Shown: positions 1-8,306, numbered from the stretch's first letter. The stretch is DNA of 64,000 nt from Taklimakanibacter sp021828105 (GCA_021828105.1 JAKATG010000001.1:186001-250000); one strand, 5' to 3'. A program made the numbers and translations. The notes: generated by a model from the letters alone, not told the origin.

Positions 1-673
1 GGATCTGCTCGACCGCACGGTCGAGGAAGAGATCCAGATCGCCGTCAACCGGGCGCTCGCCCGGCATTTCAGCGACTACGACCATCTCGAGCATGTGCGC
101 TCGCGCCGCGCCGGCGACAAGGTGTTCATCGAGGTCGCGCTCGGAGTCGACGGCAAGCTGGCGCTCGGCGATGCGGACCGCCGCGTCGAGGCCCTGAAGA
201 CGACGCTCGCCGAGGAGATCAGCCGCGCCGACGTCTCCGCCCTCGCCGAAATCACCATTCTCTTGTCGGCGGCCCCTCTTGGGAGAACCGTTGCACGCAG
301 CACGGGGAGCGGCGAAGTCACGCTGAGGACGCCCGGCATGCACATGCAGAAGTCAAAGAAAGGCACTGTCCTGGTGGTGGCGGCGCAAGGGCGTCTCGAT
401 GCCCGGACCGCAGGCGAATTTCAGGGCCGGTTATCCGCCTCGATCGACGGCGGCGAAACCAGCGTCCTGCTCGACTTTTCCGATCTCACGAACATAAGCA
501 GCGCGGGGCTTCGCAGCCTGCTCGTCGCGGCCAAGCGCCTGCAGGGAGACAACGGCCAGTTCGCCATCTGTGGCCTCAAGGAGAACGTCGCCACGGTCTT
601 CAAGGTCAGCGGATTTGACGCGATCATCAAGATTTTCCCGGACGAGGGTGCGGCGCTGGCAAGCTACGCCTGA
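1..673 (+). CDS. Cation-efflux (CDF) C-terminal domain fused to STAS domain, 5' partial
   Basis: The frame is open from the window edge (frame starting at base 2) to the TGA at 671-673. The first ~95 codons read like the cytoplasmic dimerisation domain of cation diffusion facilitators (LLDRTVEEEI start, alternating strands, ISRADVSALAEITI near the end). Without a stop it continues into a STAS (SpoIIAA-like) domain with the typical strand-turn LLDFSDLTNISSAGLRSLL, whose SSAG serine is the site phosphorylated in anti-anti-sigma factors. An internal ATG at 338, with a weak GAGGA upstream, could start a separate ~111-residue STAS protein, so fusion versus overlapping genes is not settled. The membrane half lies outside the window. 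The STAS half could sense partners or regulate the transporter; this is inference. Confidence 0.7.
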   Translation, partial: DLLDRTVEEEIQIAVNRALARHFSDYDHLEHVRSRRAGDKVFIEVALGVDGKLALGDADRRVEALKTTLAEEISRADVSALAEITILLSAAPLGRTVARSTGSGEVTLRTPGMHMQKSKKGTVLVVAAQGRLDARTAGEFQGRLSASIDGGETSVLLDFSDLTNISSAGLRSLLVAAKRLQGDNGQFAICGLKENVATVFKVSGFDAIIKIFPDEGAALASYA

Positions 674-701
674 GCCGATTCTTCGCAAGCTTTCGATCGG
701 A

Positions 702-1022
702 TCAGCGCGGCGGGGGGACGCCAGTACCCAGGATCTGATGCAGCACCTGCAGCACACCGGAGTCGATCAGCCTGTTCTCGACTGCGATCAGGTCCGCCTG
801 CAGCTCGGTGAGCACCGAACGAAGCTTCACTGGATCATGATCCTCCTGGTCCAGGTGCTTTTCGATCTGGCTGAGGCGGCCCTCGAGGCGCTCACGATTG
901 ACGCCGGCGGCTACGAGATCGTGGCTGCTCTTGCGCGCCTGCTCGACGACGGAACGGACGTGCTCAGCGCCGATCTGGCCGCCCTTGGTTTTGCTGTCCT
1001 TCCGGGTCTTACGAGAGGTCAT
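702..1022 (-). CDS. Hypothetical helical protein, 106 aa
   Basis: This is a 106-residue ORF with an ATG start and a purine-rich AAGGAAG about a dozen bases upstream. The N-terminus is very basic (MTSRKTRKDSKTKGG) and the rest is predicted helical with many E/L/Q/R residues, consistent with a small coiled-coil protein. There is no signal peptide or membrane segment and I do not recognise a family. It is convergent with the CDF-STAS gene, 28 bases away. Plus-strand frames over the same bases are less protein-like. Function unknown. Confidence 0.5.
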   Translation of the reverse strand: MTSRKTRKDSKTKGGQIGAEHVRSVVEQARKSSHDLVAAGVNRERLEGRLSQIEKHLDQEDHDPVKLRSVLTELQADLIAVENRLIDSGVLQVLHQILGTGVPPPR

Positions 1023-1220
1023 GGCGCTTAAAGGCTTCCTTTGGAATAATTTCGTTCAATGCCTTTTGAAAGCTTTCGAGCTTCAGCCGCGGGTCATTTC
1101 TGAACAGATGATATCAGATTGAGCCTGCTACGTCGAACCGTTTGACGGACAAGCAATTTGCCGCGCTGGACATGATCCCGTTTTCGTCTAGGGTCCATCC
1201 AGCACTGCGGTGGACTCCAC

Positions 1221-1997
1221 ATGAGATGTCTCGTCGTCGCCGATCTGCACTATTCGCTGCCGCAATTCGACTGGGTGGTGAACGAGGCCGATCGCTTCGA
1301 TCTGGTGATCCTGGCGGGCGATCATCTCGACCTCAGCTCGCTGGTGCAAGGCTGGGCGCAAACCGTCGTCATTCGGAAATACATGGAGCTGCTGTGCCAA
1401 AAGACGCATATCCTCATCTGCTCCGGCAATCATGATCTCGATTCGCGCGATACATCGGGCGAAAAGATCGCCAAATGGGTCGCGGATTGCCGGCACAGTA
1501 GAGTTTCGTCCGACGGCGACACAATCGAGATCGAGGATACCCTTATCTCCGTATGCCCCTGGTGGGACGGCCCCATGGTGCGTGAGCGCGTCGAAGCCCA
1601 ACTCGCAGCCGACGCGCGCAAGCGCACCGGACGGTGGATCTGGGTGCATCATGCGCCGCCCGACCGTTCGCCGATCAGTTGGACCGGCAGCCGCGATTCG
1701 GGCGACTCGGTCTTGAGCGGGTGGATCGCCCGCTATCAGCCGGATATCGTGCTGTCGGGCCATGTCCATCAATCGCCTTTCGTCAAAGGCGGCTCATGGG
1801 TCGACCGTATCGGTCCGACATGGGTGTTCAATACCGGTTGCCATTCGGGCGCGCCGCCGGCGCATATCATGTTCGACACCGAGCTTCAGGAGGCGGTCTG
1901 GATGTCGTCCGCCGGCATTCAATCCTTCCGCCTCGACGAGCCGCTGGCGCTGCCCCTGCCGCGCCTCACGCGGCCGCCAGCCTGGGTCATGATTTAG
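1221..1997 (+). CDS. Calcineurin-like metallophosphoesterase
   Basis: A 258-residue protein with the ordered metal-binding motifs of the metallophosphoesterase superfamily: D8-x-H10, GDHLD at 33-37, GNHD at 69-72, a central HHAPP and a late GHVH. These ligate two divalent metals and hydrolyse phosphoester bonds. No signal peptide is present, so it is probably cytoplasmic. The domain fills the whole protein, so substrate (nucleotide, phosphoprotein or nucleic acid end) cannot be read. The 3' end overlaps the convergent cyclic-nucleotide-binding gene by 11 bases. Family assignment is firm; the substrate is open. Confidence 0.88.
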   Translation: MRCLVVADLHYSLPQFDWVVNEADRFDLVILAGDHLDLSSLVQGWAQTVVIRKYMELLCQKTHILICSGNHDLDSRDTSGEKIAKWVADCRHSRVSSDGDTIEIEDTLISVCPWWDGPMVRERVEAQLAADARKRTGRWIWVHHAPPDRSPISWTGSRDSGDSVLSGWIARYQPDIVLSGHVHQSPFVKGGSWVDRIGPTWVFNTGCHSGAPPAHIMFDTELQEAVWMSSAGIQSFRLDEPLALPLPRLTRPPAWVMI

Positions 1998-2469
1998 AGT
2001 CTTGCCGTTCCGATCCGGGGAGGAACTCGCCGGGCTGCTGGTGGACGAGGCTCGCCAGCACTTCGCTGACCATTGCGAGATGCGTGCCGTGGCCGGCATA
2101 TTGGCGCTTCAGATCGACAAGGTAAGTCGTGGCCGAATAAAGTCGCTGGGCCAGCAAGCGCGCGACGAGCAATGCTGTCTCGGGATCCGACCTCAGGAAT
2201 TCCGCGCCATCGATGAACTCATAGAGGACCGCCGGCGTGACGGCCCGCACCGTCGCGGTGTGCGCCGAATCGAGCAGCAGCGACATTTCACCGAAGATCG
2301 ATCCCCGCTCGCTGACGACGGCGACCTGCGTCTCCCCGCGCGCGACCTCGAGCGTCCCTTCATCGAGAATATAGATGCGGCCCGATTTCGTCCCCTCGCT
2401 CAGCAATACCGTGCCGGCCGCAACCGCGATTTTCTTGCTCTCTTCGTAGGGAGGAAGCCCTCTTTTCAC
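1987..2469 (-). CDS. Cyclic-nucleotide-binding domain protein
   Basis: A 160-residue protein starting at GTG (2469). Residues ~10-115 form a cNMP-binding beta-roll, with the phosphate-binding-cassette-like segment GSIFGEMSLLLDSAHTATVRA close to the Crp consensus GE-x-x-L...R-x-A-x-V. The C-terminal ~45 residues are helical and too short for a Crp DNA-binding domain, and no helix-turn-helix is visible. It is therefore probably a stand-alone sensor or regulatory subunit rather than a transcription factor. It sits tail to tail with the metallophosphoesterase, which may be coincidental. Ligand unknown (cAMP or cGMP likely). Confidence 0.8.
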   Translation of the reverse strand: MKRGLPPYEESKKIAVAAGTVLLSEGTKSGRIYILDEGTLEVARGETQVAVVSERGSIFGEMSLLLDSAHTATVRAVTPAVLYEFIDGAEFLRSDPETALLVARLLAQRLYSATTYLVDLKRQYAGHGTHLAMVSEVLASLVHQQPGEFLPGSERQDSKS

Positions 2470-3083
2470 GAATGAACGTCTCCCGCCTGTCGCCTTGCAA
2501 TCCTATCGAGAAGGCAGACGGCGAGCGAGGCCGAAAACCGGGCGTTCTGCGGCCATTCGTGCTCAAATTTTCGGCAGCCCGGCTATGTCTGGTCCTGCCG
2601 CCAGGATCCATCCCAACTGTCGCCCAGGGGTATCGCCATCAGGCCGTCGATGCGCTTCATGAAGATCTGCGAGGGAGCATCTTCGTGGCGGCCCGGAGCG
2701 GCCCGGAGGATCACAGGCGCTGCGTGACATGTCCGTCATGGCGCGGGACTTCATGTCGGGGCTGCCTTGGGACGTATTCACGGATAGATGGGCATAGTTT
2801 GGACCCTGGCCCGGGCCAAGCGAAAGCAACGAATTAAGACATGCTGGGTTGTCGCAAACCTGGACGCACAAGTCATTGGAATTCCGTCATCTTTTTATTC
2901 TGTTTGTGGAAGAACACAGCGCGGGCTAGAGTTTCCCTTGGGAGAACCAAAAATATCCAGACTTAAATAATGAGCGAATTTGGGCATCAGCCTGCCCATC
3001 TCTCGCTTGACCTCTCGCGAGAGGGGATCGGGTCGATTGCGTGATTGGGAAGTCCATTGAACTGCTTGCGAAGGAGCGACGAC
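2470..3083. other. Intergenic region, 614 bp, no convincing gene
   Basis: Short ORFs on both strands here have unbalanced composition and no ribosome-binding sites. The right third is AT-richer than its surroundings. A perfect 14-bp palindrome, CCTCTCGCGAGAGG, lies at 3011-3024, about 60 bases before the small secreted gene at 3084, and could be an operator. I see no clear sigma-70 promoter, RNA gene or repeat family. Confidence 0.5.
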
Positions 3084-3353
3084 ATGAAGACCATCTTGTG
3101 TTTTTTGTGCCTTGCCTGCCTGACGACCGCGGCCTATGCGGACCAGAAAGCCGCCGATGCGTGCGCCGCTTCACTTCCGCCTGCCGCCAAGCAGATCTAC
3201 GCATCCACTCTTGCGAGCAACCCGACGCCCTCCACGGGCCGCAGCATCGTTGTCTCCATAGTCGAAAAGATGATCGCCGAAGGCAAGCTGACGATGGCCG
3301 AGGGTGAGGCTGCCGGCCACGCGGCGGGGAACTGTCTGGAACAGCTGAAGTAG
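3084..3353 (+). CDS. Small secreted protein, 89 aa
   Basis: The start is set at ATG 3084 because AAGGAG lies 7 bases upstream (3071-3076); an upstream in-frame start would add residues before the signal peptide and has no such site. Residues 1-~18 form a Sec signal peptide (MKTILCFLCLACLTTAAYA, with cleavage likely after AYA). The mature part of ~70 residues has two cysteines (DACAAS and NCLEQ) that could form a disulfide in the periplasm. It resembles small hypothetical exported proteins of rhizobia, but no function is known to me. Confidence 0.72.
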   Translation: MKTILCFLCLACLTTAAYADQKAADACAASLPPAAKQIYASTLASNPTPSTGRSIVVSIVEKMIAEGKLTMAEGEAAGHAAGNCLEQLK

Positions 3354-3390
3354 CCGGAGACGGCGTGACGGCGATATTGAGCCGTCTTGC

Positions 3391-3621
3391 CTACTGCGCC
3401 GGCTCCGCCGGCGCGCCTTCATCCGGCACATCGTCCTCGCCGACGGTCGCACCACCCGGCACGCATTGCAGCGTCCAGTTCGCCGGAGGCTTCGTTGCTT
3501 CTTATTCCTTGACGGCCGCGAGGCATTGCTCGCGGCCATCGAACGGGCTCGGCAGGACGGCGAGCCCGCCTTGCGGGCCAGCAACGACGATATACCAGAG
3601 CAATGCGGCAGCGGCTGTCAT
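3391..3621 (-). pseudogene. Small conserved protein interrupted by an in-frame TAA
   Basis: From ATG 3621 the frame reads MTAAAALLWYIVVAGPQGGL and continues to CLAAVKE, then a TAA at 3504-3502. The same frame goes on without shift through KPPANWTLQCVPGG to a TAG at 3393-3391. I recall the two parts together as one ~76-residue rhizobial family, with a membrane-anchoring N-terminus and a Cys pair (EQC...LQC). A tyrosine codon (TAC or TAT) changed to TAA at residue 40 would explain the break. It may be a dead gene, a shortened 39-residue product, or a sequencing error. Start-site support is weak (GAGG upstream). Confidence 0.6.
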
Positions 3622-3653
3622 GGCGGCCTCGCAACAGTAAAAAATTCGGCAAG

Positions 3654-3690
3654 AAAAAATGCGGGGTGAGCCCGTTGCCGGGCTCACCCC
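3654..3690 (-). terminator. Intrinsic terminator of the Lys-rich secreted gene
   Basis: A perfect 12-bp stem (3663-3674 pairs with 3679-3690; GGGGTGAGCCCG on the plus strand) encloses a 4-base loop. On the minus strand it is followed by CATTTTTTC (the A-run at 3654-3659). It lies 12 bases after the stop of the minus-strand gene 3702-3935, as expected for a Rho-independent terminator. Confidence 0.88.
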
Positions 3691-3701
3691 GGTCCGCCGC
3701 T

Positions 3702-3935
3702 TCAGGTCGCCGGCGTCGCCGGCATTTTCTTCTTCTTCGAAGCGTGCTTCACCGGCTTCTTGCTGTGATGCTGGACGATCTTCTTCTTTTTCTTCGTGGT
3801 GTCCTGCTGGACGACGTTGGTTTTCGTGGCCGTCGCGGCGGTGGTCGCCGCATGGGCGGGCGCCACCTGGAGCGCTGCGCCCGAGATCATGAGAGCCGAG
3901 GCGAGGCCAAGAGCGGCAAGAGAGAGTCTATTCAT
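3702..3935 (-). CDS. Small secreted lysine-rich protein, 77 aa
   Basis: The start is placed at ATG 3935 because AAAGGA lies 7 bases upstream; the longer frame would put extra residues before a clear Sec signal peptide (MNRLSLAALGLASALMISGA... cleavage near AHA). The mature protein of ~47 residues is Thr/Ala-rich and then strongly basic, with KKKKK, a repeated HxSKKP-type segment and a second KKKK. Such a cationic periplasmic peptide could bind nucleic acid, lipopolysaccharide or peptidoglycan; this is inference only. It is monocistronic, with its own terminator. Confidence 0.72.
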   Translation of the reverse strand: MNRLSLAALGLASALMISGAALQVAPAHAATTAATATKTNVVQQDTTKKKKKIVQHHSKKPVKHASKKKKMPATPAT

Positions 3936-3988
3936 CGCATTATCCTTTCCAGTCGTTGGGAAAGACCGAGGCAGCGCCGCGGCCTTCG

Positions 3989-4309
3989 TCATTCAGGGTC
4001 GATGGGCTGGACCCCGAGCAGCTGGAGCGCCTTCACATAGGCCCTGAGACCTTGCGCCGGCTTACCGCCGGCACAGAGCTTCCTGGCTTTCGCTCCGATG
4101 GTCGCGGCGTTGGCAGAACGGCCGGATCCGGCATGCGCCTTGATCTCGGCGTTGAGCTGGTCCTGCAGGATGCTGCAGCGTTGAGACCTGGTCGTCTCAC
4201 TCGTCGCCGCATCGCCGAGGCCGGGCGGCATGAGGAGGCCGCCTGCCAGCACCGCGAGACAGATGAAACGCAAGCTCCGTCGCCTCGATATATGGATCAC
4301 TTGGGACAT
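3989..4309 (-). CDS. Small secreted protein, 106 aa
   Basis: ATG 4309 is chosen because it gives a compact signal peptide after the basic stretch HISRRRSLRF (hydrophobic core FICLAVLAGGLLMPPGL, cleavage near GDAA). The ribosome-binding site is poor, so the start is uncertain and an upstream start would add ~32 residues. The mature part has two cysteines (QRCSIL and KLCAGG) and looks helical, ending ALQLLGVQPIDPE. It resembles periplasmic hypothetical proteins of rhizobia. It lies 53 bases upstream of the lysine-rich gene on the same strand. Function unknown. Confidence 0.6.
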   Translation of the reverse strand: MSQVIHISRRRSLRFICLAVLAGGLLMPPGLGDAATSETTRSQRCSILQDQLNAEIKAHAGSGRSANAATIGAKARKLCAGGKPAQGLRAYVKALQLLGVQPIDPE

Positions 4310-4550
4310 TGAAGGTGTCGGCGCTTGCGTGTCATTGTCGAGCCCATCAGTAATGCCCCTGCGTTTCCGCAATTTTTCCGCCGGACCCTGTCTTTGTAAC
4401 GGCATGTTTCCCGTCTCCCGGCTACGGAAACAATCGCCCCGCCGGCATCTCCATAAGCTTGCCGAGCGTTAACTGGAACGCGATCTCTCCCTGTGATATG
4501 GCCCGACGCATGAGCGCTTCGGCGCATTACGGATCTGTAATGGAGCATCC

Positions 4551-5279
4551 TTGACGGTGAAGCAGGCCGGCCATCTTCTCGTCGTCGATGACGATCGCGA
4601 AATCTGCGATCTCATCCGGCATTTCTTCGAACGCCACGGCTATCGCGTGGGTGTAGCGCATGACGAAGCCCAGATGCAGAGCGAATTGCGCCGGCACGAT
4701 TTCGATCTCGTGGTCCTCGACGTGATGTTGCCAGGCCGCAACGGCCTCGATCTCTGCCGCGACATCCGCGGCCGTTCGCAAGTGCCGATCATCATGGTGA
4801 CCGCCATCAACGAGACGGCGGACCGCATCGTCGGGCTCGAAATGGGTGCCGACGACTATATCGCCAAGCCCTTCGAGCCGCGCGAGCTCCTGGCCCGGGT
4901 GCGCGCGGTCATCCGCCGCTTCACAGCGACGGCGGCCGCCGAGCCCGACGGCCGGCCGAGCCAGGTGCTGCGCTTCGACGACTGGACCATCGACCTGGCG
5001 CAGCGCCGCCTGTGGAGCGCCGACAATGTCGTCATCACGCTGACGATGGCGGAGTTCGACCTGCTCGGCGTGTTCGTCACCCATCCGCGCCGCACCTTGA
5101 GCCGCGACCAGCTTCTCGACTTCACCCAAGGCCATGCGGCGCAGTCCTTCGACCGCAGCATCGACATATTGGTCAGCCGGCTGCGGCGGAAGCTCGCCGG
5201 CGGCGCCAAGGCGGTGAACCCGATCGTCACGGTGCGGGGCGGCGGCTACATGCTCTCCTCGGAGGTCCGGCCGCAATGA
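4551..5279 (+). CDS. OmpR-family response regulator
   Basis: A 242-residue two-domain regulator. The receiver domain (residues ~8-120) has the acidic cluster VVDDD at 11-15, the phosphorylated aspartate at D57 (VVLDVMLPG), the conserved Thr in MVTA and the lysine in IAKPF. The C-terminal winged-helix domain (~145-237) has the typical RS-x-D-x-x-x-S-R-L-R-R-K-L recognition region and a GGGYML wing. Translation probably starts at TTG 4551, eight bases after GGAG. The stop overlaps the start of the histidine kinase (ATGA), so the two are translationally coupled partners. Confidence 0.92.
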   Translation: MTVKQAGHLLVVDDDREICDLIRHFFERHGYRVGVAHDEAQMQSELRRHDFDLVVLDVMLPGRNGLDLCRDIRGRSQVPIIMVTAINETADRIVGLEMGADDYIAKPFEPRELLARVRAVIRRFTATAAAEPDGRPSQVLRFDDWTIDLAQRRLWSADNVVITLTMAEFDLLGVFVTHPRRTLSRDQLLDFTQGHAAQSFDRSIDILVSRLRRKLAGGAKAVNPIVTVRGGGYMLSSEVRPQ

Positions 5280-6688
5280 AGCGGCTCTTCCCGCAATCGC
5301 TGCCCGCCTGGATCCTTCTGATCCTGGTGGCGGGCCTCATCGCCACGCAAGCTTTGACCCTCGTGATCGCCGCACACGGCGTCTCCAATGCCGGCCGCTC
5401 CTTCGAGCTCTTCCGGCTCGGCGAGCGCACCGTCGCTCTGGCGAAGGCCTTCCACGCGGCATCGCCCGATCTGCGCCAGACGCTGCTCACCGAGATGGCC
5501 AATCCCTCGCTCACTCTGGCGATGTCGGGCCAGCCCGCGGTCGCGACCGCGCTGCCGAGCGATGACGAGCTGGCCGAGCTTGAGGACATACTGGTCGCCA
5601 AGCTCGCCAAGAACGGGGTCACCGACATCAGGGTGCGCGAGGACGGGCCCTCGCGCGCGAACCGCCCGCCCTCGAACCATGCGGCGGCACCCATCGACCA
5701 GCCGGGCGATGTCGAGGAGCTTCTGCTGCAGGCCGCCTCGACCCTCGGCAAGAGCGGCCGCTTCACCGTCGCCATCCAGTTCAGCGACGGGCAGTGGCTC
5801 AATTTCGCAACGCCGGTGACGCCCGATCCGCCGGTCCTGACGCAGGAAAGCATGCCGCTCTATGGCGGTGCGGCGATCGCCATCATCCTCCTGTCGCTGT
5901 GGACGATCCGGCAGCTCACGGCGCCCTATGGCGCCTTCGAGCGGGCGGTGAGCGCGCTCGGCGACGACCTCAACCGGCCGCCGCTGCCCGAGACCGGCAG
6001 CGGCGAGGTGAAGGCCGCGGTCAAGGCGGTCAATGCGATGCAGGCCAAGCTCCAGGACTATGTGGCCGAGCGCGAGCATCTGGCCGCAGCACTGGCGCAT
6101 GACCTGCGCACGCCGATCACGCGGCTGCGCCTGCGCTTCGAGCTTCTAAAGAAGAAGAGCGGGACGCCGGCGCTCCTCGCCGACCTGCAGGAGATCGAGA
6201 AGATCATCCAGTCGGTCGTCGACTTCGCCAGCCACGAGGTGAAGAAAGAGCCCGATGCCAAGATCGACCTTGTCTCGCTGGTGGAGGCGGTGTGCGATGA
6301 TTATCCCGACGTCCGCCTCGACCAAAAGGCGACGCCGCCGCGCATCTTGTGCAGCGGGCGGCCGATCGCGCTCAAAAGATGTCTCACCAATCTCATCGAC
6401 AATGCGGTGAAATATGGAAAGAGAGCGAGCGTCTCGATCGAGGAGGCGGCGCAGAACATCAATGTGGTCATCGAGGACGAAGGGCAGGGGCTCGCCCAAA
6501 GCGACATCGAGCAGGTGTTCAAGCCGTTCAAGCGCCTCGAAGGCTCGCGCAACCGCGAGACGGGCGGCATCGGTCTCGGCCTCGCCATCGCCCGCGGCAT
6601 CGCCCGGGCGCATCTCGGCGACATCAGCATGTATCGGCGCGAAGAGAGCGGCATGCGGGTGGTGCTGTCGCTGCCCAAGGTGGCGTGA
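5276..6688 (+). CDS. Sensor histidine kinase
   Basis: A 470-residue membrane kinase; ATG 5276 overlaps the regulator stop. An N-terminal transmembrane segment (~9-31), a ~150-residue periplasmic domain of no recognised family and a second segment (YGGAAIAIILLSLWTI) are followed by HAMP. The dimerisation domain carries the phosphorylated histidine in ALAHDLRTPITRL, and the ATPase domain has the N box (LTNLIDNAVKYG), G1 (EDEGQGL) and G2 (GGIGLGLAIARG). It should autophosphorylate and pass phosphate to D57 of the adjacent regulator. The layout is EnvZ-like; the signal is not evident. Confidence 0.92.
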   Translation: MKRLFPQSLPAWILLILVAGLIATQALTLVIAAHGVSNAGRSFELFRLGERTVALAKAFHAASPDLRQTLLTEMANPSLTLAMSGQPAVATALPSDDELAELEDILVAKLAKNGVTDIRVREDGPSRANRPPSNHAAAPIDQPGDVEELLLQAASTLGKSGRFTVAIQFSDGQWLNFATPVTPDPPVLTQESMPLYGGAAIAIILLSLWTIRQLTAPYGAFERAVSALGDDLNRPPLPETGSGEVKAAVKAVNAMQAKLQDYVAEREHLAAALAHDLRTPITRLRLRFELLKKKSGTPALLADLQEIEKIIQSVVDFASHEVKKEPDAKIDLVSLVEAVCDDYPDVRLDQKATPPRILCSGRPIALKRCLTNLIDNAVKYGKRASVSIEEAAQNINVVIEDEGQGLAQSDIEQVFKPFKRLEGSRNRETGGIGLGLAIARGIARAHLGDISMYRREESGMRVVLSLPKVA

Positions 6689-6750
6689 GCCTCGCGGCCT
6701 CATGGCTCAAAGCATCGACGCCGCCGCAGATGCGCCAGCGCCGTCCACGC

Positions 6751-7113
6751 TCAATAATAGCCCGGTAGCGGTCTCGCGCTGATGACTCTTCCTGAACGCG
6801 CGCTCACCCGGATGATCCAGGGACGGTAGCGCCTGAGGGCCTGATACTTGTAAACCTCGCCGCCGCAGCGCAGCACCTTGACGCGATTGAAACCATGGGC
6901 GCGAACGACCTGTCTTGCCTCGGCGCAGGAAATATACTCGTAGTCATAGTAGTAGGGATAACCCGGATAGACGCGATAGTCGGGATAATAGTGCACCGGG
7001 TAAGCGGCCGCTCCGCCGGTGACATCGAGATCGGCTCCGGCCTGGCCGATGTTAGGGTTAATGACGAGAGCGGCAAGCAGGGCCATACCACCGGCACTCA
7101 GACGCTTGAACAT
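6751..7113 (-). CDS. Small secreted tyrosine-rich protein, 120 aa
   Basis: ATG 7113 is preferred over the upstream GTG because GGAG lies eight bases before it. A Sec signal peptide (MFKRLSAGGMALLAALVINP...) is followed by an unusual Tyr/Pro-rich stretch (residues ~38-60, YYPDYRVYPGYPYYYDYEY) and a folded-looking C-terminal part with two cysteines (ISCAEA and LRCGGE), ending in a basic segment. The C-terminal part resembles small exported proteins of rhizobia where Cys-Ala-Glu is followed by RxVRxxGF. No function is known to me. Convergent with the kinase gene. Confidence 0.66.
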   Translation of the reverse strand: MFKRLSAGGMALLAALVINPNIGQAGADLDVTGGAAAYPVHYYPDYRVYPGYPYYYDYEYISCAEARQVVRAHGFNRVKVLRCGGEVYKYQALRRYRPWIIRVSARSGRVISARPLPGYY

Positions 7114-7216
7114 TGCTAGCACTCCACTCAGAGCACCCAGCTTTCTGCGGGGCCCTCGACAGTAGCACGCTCATGCTTGCTCTGTACACGTATCGTTCAG
7201 CTGGATCAAATGGCGG

Positions 7217-8296
7217 TCAGCGCGGTTTGTCCCAGTGCGTCTTCCGCCGCCGGCCGTAACGGCGGACATGCGCCTCGGCCAATAGGCAGACCGTTTCGAA
7301 GCCGAGCGCCGCGCCGATATTGGCGGAAATGCCGTTCGGATCATAGGGCGGGCAGAGCTCGACCAGGTCGGCGCCGACGATGTCCATGCCGTGCATGCCG
7401 CGGATGATCTGGACGATCTCGCGCGTCGTGAAGCCGAAGGGCTCGGGGAGCTCGGTGCCAGGCAAGTAGGTCGCATCGATGCCGTCCGTGTCGAGGGTGA
7501 AATAGAAAGGCCCATCGCCAATGACGCGGCGGATCTCCTGGATCACGCCCTTGACCCCCAGCTCATAGACCTCGTGCATGGGGATGAGGCGCATGCCCGC
7601 CTCGCGCGAAAAATCCCAATAGGGGCTGAGGGAGCCCCGCATGCCGATCTGGATCGTCCGCTCGGGATCGATGGCCTCGTCCAGCACCGCATTGAGGAAG
7701 ACGCTGCAGTCGTTGAGCCGATTGCCCTGGAAGCTGCCGCGGGCGGTGTCGGCATGGGCGTCGATCTGCACCAGGCCGATCGGCTCGCCGGCGGCGAGGC
7801 CGGAAAGGATCGGATGGGTCATCGTATGCACGCCGCCCACGGCATAAGGCGTGATGCCGCGGCGGCGGAATTCCGCGAAAGTCTTACGGATCGTCGCGAC
7901 GCAGGCATCGACATCATGCGGGCTGTCGAAGCCGATATCGCCGACATCGGCCATGCTCAGGAGCTCGAAGGGAATGGTCCGCCACACGTCATGCACCGGC
8001 CCCCTGACCTTCGACCATTCGCGGAACGAACGCGGCCCGAGCCGCGTGCCGCCACGCACCGGCGCGCTCGCCTCGAAAGGAATGCCGATGCAGGCCAAGT
8101 CCACTTCGGCAAGGTCGGAGCGCCGCGGCGCATTGAAGAAGCTCATCTCGCCGGCAAAGACATCGGCGAAGACCGGCGCCTTCTCCGTCTCCATGCGCTT
8201 GAGGAAGGCATCGATCCGGGGATCGCTGCTCTGCAGGAACTCGCCCTTGGCCAAGGCCTGCAAGCGTTCGCGTTTCTCCTTCGAAAAACCTTTCAT
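7217..8296 (-). CDS. Agmatinase/arginase-family hydrolase
   Basis: A 359-residue ureohydrolase. ATG 8296 is chosen over the adjacent ATG 8299 because GAGGAG lies five bases before it. Metal ligands are present: H157 in GGVHTMTHP, D179/H181/D183 in QIDAHADT, and D269/D271 in LDTDGID. Members hydrolyse guanidino groups (agmatine, guanidinobutyrate, guanidine and relatives) to an amine plus urea, using a Mn or Ni pair. The usual GGDH motif has Val in place of Asp, so it may be a divergent subfamily. It is the last gene of the transporter-Rieske array, ten bases after the oxygenase, suggesting that it acts on the product of that step. Substrate unknown. Confidence 0.85.
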   Translation of the reverse strand: MKGFSKEKRERLQALAKGEFLQSSDPRIDAFLKRMETEKAPVFADVFAGEMSFFNAPRRSDLAEVDLACIGIPFEASAPVRGGTRLGPRSFREWSKVRGPVHDVWRTIPFELLSMADVGDIGFDSPHDVDACVATIRKTFAEFRRRGITPYAVGGVHTMTHPILSGLAAGEPIGLVQIDAHADTARGSFQGNRLNDCSVFLNAVLDEAIDPERTIQIGMRGSLSPYWDFSREAGMRLIPMHEVYELGVKGVIQEIRRVIGDGPFYFTLDTDGIDATYLPGTELPEPFGFTTREIVQIIRGMHGMDIVGADLVELCPPYDPNGISANIGAALGFETVCLLAEAHVRRYGRRRKTHWDKPR

Positions 8297-8306
8297 CATC
8301 ACTCCT

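Noticed and set aside
3360..3420. GC-rich inverted repeat as a terminator after the secreted gene at 3084
   Set aside because: The stem is not followed by a T-run and lies inside the coding region of the broken minus-strand gene, so it is more likely codon composition.
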